Made by a program: the position numbers and the translations under genes
Shown here: positions 24,311-34,366 of the stretch, in pieces
Layout of the letters: each line of letters starts with the position of its first letter
How positions within the stretch are numbered: the first letter of the stretch is position 1
NCBI GenBank assembly: GCA_963776465.1
Contig: CAVZMV010000002.1
Coordinates: forward strand, 3,038,001-3,102,000
Origin: DASRHK01 sp963776465
Lineage (GTDB): Bacteria > Pseudomonadota > Gammaproteobacteria > Nevskiales > Nevskiaceae
Direction: 5' to 3'
Length of the DNA: 64,000 nt
Notes under the pieces: model-generated
Seen by the model: the letters and a program-made list of their open reading frames with translations, nothing else
Told to the model about the DNA's origin: nothing
The model's database searches: none

Positions 24311-26836
24311 ATGGCATTTCGTTTCGGCTGCGTCGTGCTGTTGCTCGTGAGCGCCGTCTCTTTCGCGCAGGAGACCGCGCCGCCGGCGGGGCCTGCGCCG
24401 GCACCCACGCCCTACCCCGAGACCGTGCCGGTGCCGGTCAGCGAGAAGGAAGCGCCGCTGCCGCAGGAAGCCCCCGCGACGATGAAGTTCGAGGAGGTGA
24501 CGGTCACCGCGCAGAAGGTCAAGCAATCCGCGCGCGACGTGCCGATCTCGATGTCCGTGATGAGCGACAAGTTCATCGCCGAGAAAGGCATCGTCGACAT
24601 CGTGCAGGCGATGCAGTACGTGCCCAACGTCAAGATCGCCTCCGGCGGGTTCTTCGCCGCGCCGCAGGCGCGCGGCTTCAGCTTCAACAACAACAACAAG
24701 GCGTTCGAGTCGCCGCTGGGCATCGCCTTCGACGGCATCCCCTACACCAATACCACCTACTTCAACTCGGGCCTCTTCGACATCCAGCGCCTCGAGGTGC
24801 TGCGCGGGCCGCAGGGCACGACCTTCGGCAAGAACACCACCGCGGGCCTGGTCTCCATCGTCACCGCCGACCCGACCGCGAACTGGTCGGGCGTCGCGTT
24901 CGCGCAGTACGGCCAGATCGGCCGCAAGCACGCGGAGGCCGCGATCTCGGGCCCGATCATCGACGACGTCGTGCAGTTCCGCATCGCCGGCATCTACGAC
25001 AAGCGCGACGGCTTCATCCGCAACACCGCCGTGGAGGAGTCGCCGACCGCGATGAACCCGCTGCGCGGCTACGACCACAAGGGCTATCGCGCCAAGCTGA
25101 AATTCCCCGACCTCTTCGGCACGGATCTCAAGCTTTCGTACGAGAGCGTCGATCTGAACAACACCGGCGCGGGCGTCGAGCTCTGGCACATCTACCCTGC
25201 GGTGGCGACGGTCGTGCGCAAGTACGACCCCGACGCCGACTTCATCCTCAACAACTACGTCAACTCCGAGGACGCACCGGACTATCGCTACGCGCACACC
25301 AACACCGCCGTCGGCGAGTGGAACGTCCCGATCGGCGGCTGGACGTTCACGGCGCTGGGCGGCCACTCCGAGCTCAAGGAGACGATGGCGGTGGACGTGG
25401 ACTTCACGTCCGTGCCCGCTCTGCCAGCGACGGCAAAAGACCGCTTCCCGACCACGACGCTGGAGCTGCGCCTCAAGGCGCCGACGCTCGATGGCCTCTT
25501 CGGCATCGGCGGCGACTGGCTTGGCCACACGGAGTTCCTGACCGGCTTCTTCTGGCAGCACCGCACGATCCGCGACAGCAACTACCGCTTCCTGCTGCAC
25601 GATGGGCCATTGCTCGAGCTCACCGCCGCATCGCAGGCGGGCAGCAACGGCACCAGCACCCAGGGCGAGCTCGACACCCTGCTGCAGCTCTTCAGCGGCG
25701 TCCTCACCCCGCTCGAGCTCCTGCTGCACGACGAAGTCTTCAACATGGGCTTCGACCAGACCGGCAACGTCGTCGCGTTCTTCCAGCAGACCGACTGGAA
25801 GTTCCTGCCGAAGTGGACGCTGCAGCTCGGCGCGCGCTTCAGCAAGGAAGAGAAGATAGGCATCTGGGACATGCACTTCGAGACGCAGGGCAACGTCGTC
25901 GCCACCGCCCTCGGCCTGCAGGAATTCCAGGCGGTACGCGAGCATTCCGAGAAGCAGTTCCAGCCGAAGGTCTCCCTCAACTGGCAGCCGACGCGCCAGC
26001 TGTCGCTGTTCGCGCACTGGGCGCGCGGCTTCAAGGGCGGCGGCTTCAACGCCTTCGCCTACCGCAACGTGCCCGAGCAGCTGGAGTACAAGTCCGAGAC
26101 CACCGACGAGATCGGCTTCGATCTGAAAGGCAGCTTCTTCGGCGGTCGCTTCCGCCCCAACCTGTCGCTCTACCGGATGGACGCCAAGGACTTCCAGGTG
26201 CTCGGCCGCGAGAAGCCCCCCATCGTCGACGCGCCCGGCGGGCAGACGTGCCAGGACACCGGCACCAGCATCGTCTGCGTCCCGCCGAGCGCCGTCATCG
26301 GTCTCGGCACCACGCGCGTGTTCAACGCCGAGCAGGCGGTCGCGCAGGGCGTCGAGGGCGACCTCAACTGGATCGTCGGCGGCGGCTTCAACATCTTCGC
26401 GACGCTCGGCTACAACAGCACCAAGTACCACCTGTTCACCCAGAACGAGTGCGCGGCCGACAACATGCGCACCTACTGCAATGCCACCGGCCGGCCGTTC
26501 GCGTTCGCGCCGAAGTGGGACACGACGCTCACACCGAGCTGGATGATCTCCCTGCCCTGGGGCCTGACGCTGACGCCGAGCTTCACCGTGACGTATCTCG
26601 GCACGCAGCTGCTCGACACCGATCTCGACGAGCGCAAGCGCCAGGGCGGCCTCGTGCGCTACAACGCCTCGATCGCGCTCGCCAACCTCGGCCACGGCTG
26701 GACCTTCCAGGTCATCGGCAACAACCTGGGCGACAAGCGCAGCGCCGTGCGCTACGGCGACGCGCTGGCGAACATCTTCGTGTCCGTGCCCGAGCCGTCG
26801 CGCGAGGTGTTCGCGCAGGTGCGGTACGTGTTCTGA
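24311..26836 (+). CDS. TonB-dependent outer-membrane receptor
   Basis: About 841 residues from the ATG at 24311, with GGGGGAGAAG before it. The signal peptide (residues 1-20) ends near SFAQ and is followed by a Pro-rich linker. The plug domain begins FEEVTVTAQKVKQSARDVP and includes RLEVLRGPQGTTFGKNTTAG, a standard TonB-receptor motif. The barrel ends in VPEPSREVFAQVRYVF with a terminal Phe. It imports a large or scarce substrate across the outer membrane using TonB/ExbBD. It is the first gene of a run in which each gene overlaps or nearly touches the next with hydrolases of the polyhydroxyalkanoate-depolymerase type, so an oligomer of a polyester or hydroxy acid is a reasonable substrate guess. 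Confidence 0.93.
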   Translation: MAFRFGCVVLLLVSAVSFAQETAPPAGPAPAPTPYPETVPVPVSEKEAPLPQEAPATMKFEEVTVTAQKVKQSARDVPISMSVMSDKFIAEKGIVDIVQAMQYVPNVKIASGGFFAAPQARGFSFNNNNKAFESPLGIAFDGIPYTNTTYFNSGLFDIQRLEVLRGPQGTTFGKNTTAGLVSIVTADPTANWSGVAFAQYGQIGRKHAEAAISGPIIDDVVQFRIAGIYDKRDGFIRNTAVEESPTAMNPLRGYDHKGYRAKLKFPDLFGTDLKLSYESVDLNNTGAGVELWHIYPAVATVVRKYDPDADFILNNYVNSEDAPDYRYAHTNTAVGEWNVPIGGWTFTALGGHSELKETMAVDVDFTSVPALPATAKDRFPTTTLELRLKAPTLDGLFGIGGDWLGHTEFLTGFFWQHRTIRDSNYRFLLHDGPLLELTAASQAGSNGTSTQGELDTLLQLFSGVLTPLELLLHDEVFNMGFDQTGNVVAFFQQTDWKFLPKWTLQLGARFSKEEKIGIWDMHFETQGNVVATALGLQEFQAVREHSEKQFQPKVSLNWQPTRQLSLFAHWARGFKGGGFNAFAYRNVPEQLEYKSETTDEIGFDLKGSFFGGRFRPNLSLYRMDAKDFQVLGREKPPIVDAPGGQTCQDTGTSIVCVPPSAVIGLGTTRVFNAEQAVAQGVEGDLNWIVGGGFNIFATLGYNSTKYHLFTQNECAADNMRTYCNATGRPFAFAPKWDTTLTPSWMISLPWGLTLTPSFTVTYLGTQLLDTDLDERKRQGGLVRYNASIALANLGHGWTFQVIGNNLGDKRSAVRYGDALANIFVSVPEPSREVFAQVRYVF

Positions 26837-27915
26837 TGCGCCGCATCGCCGCCGTGTGCCTTCTGCTGGCCGCCTGCTCCAACGGCGGAACGGCGCCCAC
26901 GGTCGGCACCGACGACCAGGCCCTCGGCCCCGGCACCTACAGCAAGTTCGAGTACGCGGTCGACCCTGCCCCGCATCGCGAGTATTTCGTCTACGTCCCG
27001 TCGACGCTGCCCAGCGGGCCGGTGCCGCTGATCGTCTACCTGCACGGCTGCAACCAGGACGCTACCGACGCCGCGATCGGCACGCGCTGGAACGAGGCGG
27101 CCGAGGAGCACGGGTTCATCGCGGTGTATCCGGAGCAGCGCGTCAGCAGCGCCGACAGCGAGGATCCGACCGACGGCAACGGCGCGCATTGCTGGAACTG
27201 GTACCTGCCGCAGCACGAGCAGCGCGACGCCGGCGAGCCGTCGACCATCGCCGGCATCACGCGCCTCGTCATGGATTCCTACGCAATCGATCCGGATCGC
27301 GTCTACATGATGGGCACGTCGGGCGGCGCCGGCATGGCCAGCATCATGGGCGCGACCTATCCCGATCTCTACGCGGCGATAGCCCTGGTCGCCGGCGTGC
27401 CTTACGGCGGCAGCGACTACAGCGGCGCGCAGGCGGCGATGGCGATGGGCGAGCACGCGCGCGTGATGCCGGTGTTCGCGCTGCACGGCACGCTCGACGA
27501 GGCGGCGATCTTCCCGCTCGGCGTCGCCGAGGTGCAGCAGTGGCTCGGCACCAACGACCTGGTCGACGACGGCTCGGCCAACGACAGCATCTCGCGGCAG
27601 CCGGCGTCGATCGACAACGTCGGCGTCGACGCCAGCATGCTGGAGAACATCGGCACGATCGGCGACCTCTGCATCACGCCCCCGCTCGCGGTGCCCTGCG
27701 TCGGCGCGGCGCTGGGCCTCGACGAATATCCGCACACCATCGCGCACTACGTCGACGCAGCGGGCGCGCCGCTGATCGACTTCTGGATCGTCCACGGCAT
27801 GGGCCACACCTACCTGGGCGGCAGCCGCGATGGCAGCTTCACCGACCCGATCGGGCCGGACACAACCCGCCGCGCATACGAATTCTTCATGGCGCATCCG
27901 ATGGTGCGTCCATGA
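26836..27915 (+). CDS. lipoprotein alpha/beta hydrolase, PHB-depolymerase (LpqC) family
   Basis: 359 residues. The ATG at 26836 overlaps the receptor stop as TGATG. A lipoprotein signal has lipobox LLAAC. The hydrolase domain has the oxyanion region YLHGCNQDATD, the nucleophile elbow MMGTSGGAGMAS, an Asp region LHGTLDEA and the catalytic His region IVHGMGHTYLGG. LpqC-type enzymes cleave ester bonds in polyhydroxyalkanoate-like or feruloyl substrates. The lipid anchor places it in the periplasm or on the cell surface, and its coupling to the receptor suggests a substrate link. Confidence 0.87.
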   Translation: MRRIAAVCLLLAACSNGGTAPTVGTDDQALGPGTYSKFEYAVDPAPHREYFVYVPSTLPSGPVPLIVYLHGCNQDATDAAIGTRWNEAAEEHGFIAVYPEQRVSSADSEDPTDGNGAHCWNWYLPQHEQRDAGEPSTIAGITRLVMDSYAIDPDRVYMMGTSGGAGMASIMGATYPDLYAAIALVAGVPYGGSDYSGAQAAMAMGEHARVMPVFALHGTLDEAAIFPLGVAEVQQWLGTNDLVDDGSANDSISRQPASIDNVGVDASMLENIGTIGDLCITPPLAVPCVGAALGLDEYPHTIAHYVDAAGAPLIDFWIVHGMGHTYLGGSRDGSFTDPIGPDTTRRAYEFFMAHPMVRP

Positions 27916-27955
27916 GCGATACCGGGGCTACCCCGCGTCACCAGGAGGAGAAGTC

Positions 27956-28865
27956 ATGAAACGGATCGGAGTGTCATTCGGAGCGTTGTTCGCTTATCTG
28001 CTGATGGCCAGCACCACGGTCGGCAGCCTGGTGTTCCCGGCAGAGGCGCAGGCCGCGCGCTGCACGCAGAACGCCAACGGCTGGAGCTGCACGCACAACA
28101 AGGTCTACACCTACTACTGGTGCGGCGCCTATCTCACGCCGCGGACGGTGCGCTGGCAGGTGCCGGAGGGCACGCCGCCCGCCGGCGGCTGGCCGGTGGC
28201 GTTCTACTACGCCGGCACGCAGCCGACCGACACCAGGCACGCGTTCGCGCGCAACTACGGCGAAGCCTTCGGCGTGGAATACGAGCCGCAGATCATCCGC
28301 GAGCTGCTCGACAACCCCAACGGCGGCGGCCGCAAGTACGCGGTATTCGTGGCCGATCCACCGGCGACCGGTGGCACTGCCCAGTACCTGGCATACCAAC
28401 GTGGTCTATCCGTACAGCGCCAGCTGCGACTACTCGTTCTTCAACACCTTCTTCCCCAACATCAAGAACGGCAGCTACGGCAGCGCGTCGCAATACAACA
28501 TGAACCAGCGCTACGCCTACGGCATCTCCAGCGGCGGCTTCAACACCAGCCGCATGGCGGTGACGTTCAACAGCGGCACCGGCAACGCTGATACCTGGAA
28601 GGCGCTGGGCATCGTCTCCGCGTCGTACGCGACCTGCTCGTATTCCTGCGGCACGATCCCGACGCTGCCGGCCAATCATCCGCCGACGAAGTTCTGGCAC
28701 GGCCAGGCGGATTCGATCGTGCCCATCACCACCATGTACGCTTACTTCAACAAGCTGATCAACGGCGGCTTCACCACGACCAAGGTCGAGCATTCGCTCG
28801 GGCACCAGTTCACGGTGGACACGCTGGGGAACAGCGGCGTGAAGAAGTGGTTCGACAATTACTAA
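27956..28865 (+). pseudogene. exported PHB-depolymerase-like hydrolase, frame broken by one extra base
   Basis: The start is an ATG at 27956 with a strong CCAGGAGGAGAAG before it and a signal peptide ending AEAQAA. The first frame runs to PPATGGTAQY. The rest (WHTNVVYPYSASCDYSFF onward, with nucleophile elbow YGISSGGFNTSRMAV and SLGHQFTV as the His region) is one frame over. Removing one base at about 28386-28392 joins them. The length of 910 bases is one more than a multiple of three. The intact product would be about 302 residues, secreted, and of the poly(3-hydroxybutyrate) depolymerase/feruloyl-esterase type. The stop TAA overlaps the next gene's ATG (TAATG). Confidence 0.78.
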
Positions 28866-29662
28866 TGGCGATAGCGAAAGTAAACGGCATCAAGCTGAAC
28901 TACGAGAGCGGCGGACAGGGTCCGCCGCTCTTGTTCATCCATGGCCTCGGCGGCTCGCTCGAGGACTGGGAGGGCCAGGTCTCGCATTTCGCCAGGGACT
29001 TCCGGGTGTTCAGCGTCGACCTGCGCGGGCACGGCCGCTCCGACAAGCCGCGCGCCGTCTACAGCATGCAGCTCTTCGCCAGCGACCTGGCGGCGCTGAT
29101 CAACGCGCTGCGCCTGGGGCCGGTGCACGTCGTCGGCATCTCGCTGGGCGGCGGCGTGGCGTTCCAGCTCGCGGTCGATTCGCCGGAGCTCGTGCGCACG
29201 CTGACGATCGTCAACAGCGGCCCGGAGATGATCCTGCGCACGTTCAAGGAGAAGTTCGCCATCTGGCTGCGCTTCGCCATCATCAACACCATGGGCCTGA
29301 AGAAGCTCGGCGACGTCGTCGCCGCCAAGCTGTTCCCCGACCCCGCCGACGCCGCGCGCAAGGCGGGCTTCCTGCAGCGCTACGCCCGCAACGAGGCGCA
29401 GCCCTACAAGGCGGCGCTGCGCGCGTTCGTGGGCTGGAGCGTCACGCCGCAGCTGGGCTCCATCAACTGCCCCACGCTGATCATGAGCGCCGACCAGGAC
29501 TACACGCCGGTGTCGTTCAAGGAAGCGTACGTCGGCAAGATCCGCGGGGCGAAGCTGGTCGTGATCCCCGACACGCACCACGCGGCGCCGGCCGAGCGGC
29601 CGGAGGTGTTCAACGAGCTGCTGTCGGAGTTCCTCGACGCGACTGCGTCAGCCCGGACGTAG
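28865..29662 (+). CDS. alpha/beta hydrolase
   Basis: 265 residues from the ATG at 28865, which overlaps the previous stop. No signal peptide, so it is cytoplasmic. The fold is clear from LLFIHGLGGS, VDLRGHGRSD, the nucleophile elbow VVGISLGGG, MSADQDYTP (Asp) and IPDTHHAAPAERP (His). It would act on the small ester or lactone released by the exported hydrolases, in keeping with the operon. Substrate specificity cannot be read from the sequence. Confidence 0.9.
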   Translation: MAIAKVNGIKLNYESGGQGPPLLFIHGLGGSLEDWEGQVSHFARDFRVFSVDLRGHGRSDKPRAVYSMQLFASDLAALINALRLGPVHVVGISLGGGVAFQLAVDSPELVRTLTIVNSGPEMILRTFKEKFAIWLRFAIINTMGLKKLGDVVAAKLFPDPADAARKAGFLQRYARNEAQPYKAALRAFVGWSVTPQLGSINCPTLIMSADQDYTPVSFKEAYVGKIRGAKLVVIPDTHHAAPAERPEVFNELLSEFLDATASART

Positions 29663-29727
29663 GTCGGCGCAAGCGCCGTCGCGGAGCCGACGCTGCGATG
29701 TCGGGTCGGCTGCGCTTGACCCGACCT
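29660..29727. repeat. palindromic repeat between operons
   Basis: The inverted repeat TCGGGTC (29701-29707) with GACCCGA (29718-29724), plus an outer AGGTCGG...CCGACCT pair, fills the gap after the hydrolase operon. It could be a terminator or a dispersed repeat; I see no U tract. A distinct family from the TGTAGGAGGGGC units. Confidence 0.55.
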
Positions 29728-29771
29728 GCCAAGGGCGATGCGCGCAGAATGGTCGCGGGTGCCCCGGGGAA

Positions 29772-32708
29772 ATGGTCGTGCGAATCCTGTTTGCGCTGAG
29801 CATCGCCGCCGCGAGCGGGTTTCTCGCCGCTTGCGCCAACGGCGGCGACGGCGCGGACGGCGCGGACGTTTCCGGCGGCTGCACGTCCACGCACGCCTTC
29901 ACCCAGGCCTCGGTCGAGCGCGCCGTGGTCACGCACTACGGCCGGCGCGTCACGCCGCTTGGCCGTCTCACCGACGTCGGCAACTTCCCGGGCGGCGGGG
30001 CGCTGACGCCGGACGGACGCTTCTACTGGTCGGTCGACACCGGCAAGGACGTGACCTACGTCTGGATCGTCGACGTCGCCACCGGCAGCGTCGTGCAGCA
30101 ATTGCCGCTACCGGGTACCGGCGGCCACGCGGTGTTCTCCGCCGACGGCAAGACCGCTTACGTGCCGGGCAATCCGATGGGCGGCGAAGACTTTCCCGAA
30201 GGCACCGAGGTGAAGGCGCCTGGCGGCGACGCCATCCACGTGTTCTCCGTCGACGTCGCCAGCGGCCACGCGACCGAGCAGGATCCGATCACGATCCCTT
30301 CGAGCGCCAATCCGGCGGTGCCGGTGGGCTCGTCGCGCATCAACCACTCCGTCGTCGCGACGCAGGGCGTCGCCTTCAGCTACAGCGAGTGGCTCGAGGA
30401 CATCGCCATCTCGCCGGACGGCAAATACCTGCTGACCGCGTTGCTCAACTCCGATCGCGCAGCGATCGTCAACACCGCGACGCGCGCGGTCACCGTGCTG
30501 ACTGTCGGCACCTATCCGCGCGGCGCCGCGATCGAGCGCGCCAGCAGTTTCGGCTTCATCGCCAACTCCAACGACGGCACGATCTCCAAGATCGATCTGG
30601 CCACGGCAAGCGTCGTCGCGACGATCCCGCTCGGGCTCACCGGCGAGGACATCTCCGACGCCGAATCCGGCGTGCTGTCGCTGCTGGCCGATCCCAAGGC
30701 CGACCGGCTCTACGCCACGGTCGCCAACCGTGACCTGCTGATGGTCATCGACACGGCGACCAACGCGATCGTCAAGCGCATCGATCTGCGCCGCGAAGGC
30801 GGCAAGGCCGGCCTCGGTGCCAATCCCGACGGCCTGGCGGTCTCGCCCGACGGCTGCACCCTGTATGTCACCAACGCCTACGAGAACGCTGTCGTCGCCA
30901 TCGCGCTGCAGAATCGCAGCGACAGTACGACCAAGACCTACGACCGCATCGGGGCGATCCCGACGGCCGACTATCCGACCGCCGTCGCCATCACGCCGGA
31001 CGGCGCGCGCATGCTGTGGGTCGCCGGCAAGGGCATGGGCGTCAACAAGGGCGTCGGCGGCTCGAAGCCGCTGCGCAACAAGCAGTTCTGGCAGCGCGGC
31101 CTCGTCGGCGTGCTGCCCCGGCCCGACGACCGCTACTTCCGCGAGCTCGACGAGATCGTCACGACGAACCTCACGCCGGACGCGCAGGCCGTTCCTGCCG
31201 CCACCGTCGTCCACGGCGCCGCGACGGGGCCGTTCACCTACGCGCCGAGCACGCAGATCAAGTACGTGTTCCTCGTCGTCAAGGAGAACCGCACCTACGA
31301 CAACATCTTCGGCTCGCTCACGCGCGGCGACGGCGCCCCGAAATACCAGCTGTACGACGACAACTGCAGCACCGCCAACACCGCGTTCGAGAGCGTCGAC
31401 CGCAGCTTCCCCGGCTGCGGCGTCACGCCGAACGCGCACGCGATCGTGCGACGCTGGCCGTTGCTCACGCAGTTCATGGCCAACTCCGAGCAGTCCGAGG
31501 AAGGCCACGTCTTCACCACCGGCGGCTATCTCACGGACTACCTGCAGCGCAATTCGCATTGGGAGCCGTCGGGCCGCGGGCGCCCGTACGACACCGGCCT
31601 GTACCCGGTCGCCTATCCGCCGAAGTACTTCATCTTCGACCAGCTCCTCGCCGCCGGCATCCCGTTCCGCAATTACGGCGAGCGCAGCGGCGGCATGAAC
31701 CCCGAGCCCTCGAGCCAGGGCGCCAATCGCACGACCACGCAGTTCGCGCAGGTCCAGGCATCGACGATGGCTGCCTACCCGATCAACGGACTGTCCGCGT
31801 GCATGCAGACCGCCGCGCCGGTGGATCCGGCGCCGCTCTTCGCAGGCTGCTTCTACGATTCCTCGGCGCGCAACCAGTCGCGGCTGACCGGCGCCAACGT
31901 CGCGCCGCCGGGCGCGATCTCGCGCTTCCAGATCTTCGAGACCGAGTTCACGGCGATGAACGCGCTTGGAACCTGGCCGCGCTTCGCCTACCTGATCCAG
32001 TTCAACGATCACGGACAGGGCAACACGCCGAACAACACCACCGAGCCCGCGCAGGCCGCCGACAACGACCTCGCGCTCGGCCAGCTGGTCGACCTCGTCT
32101 CGCATTCGCCGATCTGGTCGCAGTCCGCGATCTTCGTGATGGAGGACGACAGCCAGGACGGCGGCGATCACGTCGATTCGCATCGCATGCCGGCGTACGT
32201 CATCTCACCGTGGGTCAAGCAGGGTACGAGCGCGGCGAGCGCGCCGATCATCTCGCGCCGCTACGACCAGCTGTCGATGCTGCGCACGATCCAGCTGATT
32301 CTCGGGGTGCCGCCGCCGTCCCTGCTGCACGCGCTGGCCGTGCCGATGTACGACGTGTTCATCGCGCCGACGCAGGCGCTGAACCTTGCGACCTACACCG
32401 CGATCCTGCCCGAGCGCTCGCTGGTCGAGCAGAACGGCAAGACCGAGACGACCAAGCGCTTCGAGCGCAACGCGCCGGAGCTGTATCGGCTGTCGCAGCA
32501 GCTGCCCTGGCACCTGACCGATCGGGTGCCGCAGCAGATCGCCGACCGCATCCACTTCGCCAACGTCTGGGGCGACGACCGGCACTATCCGGGGCCGGGG
32601 CCCAACGCCTCGCCGCTGGAAGCGTCGCGCGCGGCAGCCGCAATGAAGGCGTTCGAGCGGGGCCAGGACGTCGGCAAGGCTTTGGCGCAAAGCGCGGACG
32701 ACGACTGA
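29772..32708 (+). CDS. lipoprotein with beta-propeller and phosphoesterase-family domain
   Basis: 978 residues with lipobox FLAAC and a GGDGADGADV linker. The first half (about 60-420) has repeated YVTN/beta-propeller blades such as ISPDGKYLLTALLNSDRAAI and VSPDGCTLYVTNAYENAVV. The second half (about 490-870) is the alkaline-phosphatase-like phosphoesterase domain (PF04185 type), with VVKENRTYDNIFGSLTRGDG, EDDSQDGGDHVDSHR and AYVISPWVKQGT. Proteins in this group include phospholipase C-like enzymes, but many fused forms are uncharacterised. The gene stands alone between repeats. It is probably in the periplasm or on the outer-membrane surface. Confidence 0.88.
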   Translation: MVVRILFALSIAAASGFLAACANGGDGADGADVSGGCTSTHAFTQASVERAVVTHYGRRVTPLGRLTDVGNFPGGGALTPDGRFYWSVDTGKDVTYVWIVDVATGSVVQQLPLPGTGGHAVFSADGKTAYVPGNPMGGEDFPEGTEVKAPGGDAIHVFSVDVASGHATEQDPITIPSSANPAVPVGSSRINHSVVATQGVAFSYSEWLEDIAISPDGKYLLTALLNSDRAAIVNTATRAVTVLTVGTYPRGAAIERASSFGFIANSNDGTISKIDLATASVVATIPLGLTGEDISDAESGVLSLLADPKADRLYATVANRDLLMVIDTATNAIVKRIDLRREGGKAGLGANPDGLAVSPDGCTLYVTNAYENAVVAIALQNRSDSTTKTYDRIGAIPTADYPTAVAITPDGARMLWVAGKGMGVNKGVGGSKPLRNKQFWQRGLVGVLPRPDDRYFRELDEIVTTNLTPDAQAVPAATVVHGAATGPFTYAPSTQIKYVFLVVKENRTYDNIFGSLTRGDGAPKYQLYDDNCSTANTAFESVDRSFPGCGVTPNAHAIVRRWPLLTQFMANSEQSEEGHVFTTGGYLTDYLQRNSHWEPSGRGRPYDTGLYPVAYPPKYFIFDQLLAAGIPFRNYGERSGGMNPEPSSQGANRTTTQFAQVQASTMAAYPINGLSACMQTAAPVDPAPLFAGCFYDSSARNQSRLTGANVAPPGAISRFQIFETEFTAMNALGTWPRFAYLIQFNDHGQGNTPNNTTEPAQAADNDLALGQLVDLVSHSPIWSQSAIFVMEDDSQDGGDHVDSHRMPAYVISPWVKQGTSAASAPIISRRYDQLSMLRTIQLILGVPPPSLLHALAVPMYDVFIAPTQALNLATYTAILPERSLVEQNGKTETTKRFERNAPELYRLSQQLPWHLTDRVPQQIADRIHFANVWGDDRHYPGPGPNASPLEASRAAAAMKAFERGQDVGKALAQSADDD

Positions 32709-32803
32709 AATCCTTGCCCTAAGCCTCGGAATCTGTAACGCTTCGCGCCAGCAGGCGTCCCCCACGCGGGCCTGCATTAATAAAGAGTCGGGAGTATCGA
32801 ACA

Positions 32804-34351
32804 ATGAAAGGTTTTCTCGTGCGACGGGCTGCGCTGCTTGCCCCGATTCTGTGGATCCCAGCCGCGCTGGCCGTACCTGTCGATCCCAACGCTGGGCAGA
32901 TCATCACCATCGGGCCCGGGTCGACGCAGTGGGAGGTGCGAAACGACGTCGGCACCGACACCGGCGAACCGTTCAGCGGGGAGTGCGACGACACGCCTGC
33001 CTTCGGCATCCGCGATGCGCAAGGTGGGAGCGGCGACGGTGACGCCTACGACGAGGCCTGGCTGACGTTCATCAACGGCGCCCCCTTCGTCGCGCCCAAC
33101 CCGGCCGAGCTCAGCCAGACCTTCCTCAACGGGCCCATCACCTACACCGCAGGCCCGGTGCTGATGTCGGGTGTCAACGTGTCGGTCGAGTACACCTTCT
33201 TCAGCGACCGCCAGCTGATGCGCATGTTCGTCATCCTGGCGAACCCGGGTTTGACTGCCAGGACGGTCACCGTCCAGATCCCGATCAACTTCGGCTCCGA
33301 CACCGGCACCGTCGTGCGCGGCACCTCATCGGGAGACACCACCTTCGACAACCTGGATCGCTGGGTCGTCACGAGCGATGCCACCGCATCGGACCCGGTG
33401 AATACCACCGTGTTCGCCGGCTCCGGCTTCCCGGCCGTCACGCCCGACCTGGTGACGTCGACCGTGTTCTCCTGCTCGGCCACCAATGGCGTCGGCGTGG
33501 GCTTCACCTCGAGCGTCACCATTCCGCAGGGCTCATCGCGCGCCCTGATGTTCTTCGCGGGCCTGGGCGACGTGGTCAGCACCGGCAACACGATCGAAGG
33601 CGCGCTGGAGAACGCGCCGGTGTTCGACCTCGGCTTCGGCGCGCTGTCGCAGGTCGGCCTGCTCGACAACATGCCGGTCCTCGCCGGACAGATCCTCAAC
33701 TGGGACTTCGCGCCCGTTCCACGCGACTACGGCGACGCGCCGGCACCCTACCCGACCCTGCTCTCCCAGGATGGCGCCCGGCACCTCTCGGCGGAAGGCC
33801 CGTACCTGGGAACGGCGCCACCTGACCTCGAGAACGACGGACAGCCGAGCGCCGACGCCCTGGGCGACGACAGCGACGTGACGGACGACGAAGACGGCGT
33901 GGTGACGCTGCTGCACGCGACCGGCGGCGCCTCCGTCGCCCGCGTCACGGTTTCGGGCGCGGACGCCCTGCTGGACGGCTGGGTGGACTTCAACCAGGAC
34001 GGCGACTGGAACGATCCGGGCGAGCAGATCTTCGACTCGCAGCCGGTGCATGTCGGGATCAACGACATTCCCTTCATCGGCATGAACACCACCAATCCCA
34101 GCGGCCCGGTCTATGCGCGCTACCGCATCAGCACGGCAGGCGGCCTCGCGCCGACCGGCCAGGCCGCCGACGGCGAAGTCGAGGACTACATCCTGCAGCC
34201 GATCGTCGACCCGAACGACAACACCGGCACCGGCAATGGCGGCAACAACTCCGGCGATCCTCCGGTCCTGCCGACGCACGGCGGCGCAGTGCCGCTGTTC
34301 ACGCTGGGCGGGCTACTCCTGACCCTCCTCTGGCGACGCCGCCGCATGTAG
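32804..34351 (+). CDS. secreted GEVED-domain protein with sorting-type C-terminal tail (copy 1)
   Basis: 515 residues, with a signal peptide (MKGFLVRRAALLAPILWIPA ending ALA). The N-terminal half is beta-rich and of unknown type. At about 305-460 is the GEVED domain, seen as DYGDAPAPYPTLLSQDGARH, DEDGVVTLL, DGWVDFNQDGDWNDPGEQIF and GEVEDYILQPIVDP. A Thr/Asn/Gly-rich linker leads to VLPTHGGAVPLFTLGGLLLT and an Arg-rich end, RRRRM: a short motif, a hydrophobic helix and a basic cluster, as in protein-sorting signals. It is a paralogue of the next gene. The stop TAG lies in TGTAGGGCGCG of a palindromic repeat. Confidence 0.88.
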   Translation: MKGFLVRRAALLAPILWIPAALAVPVDPNAGQIITIGPGSTQWEVRNDVGTDTGEPFSGECDDTPAFGIRDAQGGSGDGDAYDEAWLTFINGAPFVAPNPAELSQTFLNGPITYTAGPVLMSGVNVSVEYTFFSDRQLMRMFVILANPGLTARTVTVQIPINFGSDTGTVVRGTSSGDTTFDNLDRWVVTSDATASDPVNTTVFAGSGFPAVTPDLVTSTVFSCSATNGVGVGFTSSVTIPQGSSRALMFFAGLGDVVSTGNTIEGALENAPVFDLGFGALSQVGLLDNMPVLAGQILNWDFAPVPRDYGDAPAPYPTLLSQDGARHLSAEGPYLGTAPPDLENDGQPSADALGDDSDVTDDEDGVVTLLHATGGASVARVTVSGADALLDGWVDFNQDGDWNDPGEQIFDSQPVHVGINDIPFIGMNTTNPSGPVYARYRISTAGGLAPTGQAADGEVEDYILQPIVDPNDNTGTGNGGNNSGDPPVLPTHGGAVPLFTLGGLLLTLLWRRRRM

Positions 34352-34366
34352 GGCGCGCGCGCGCCG

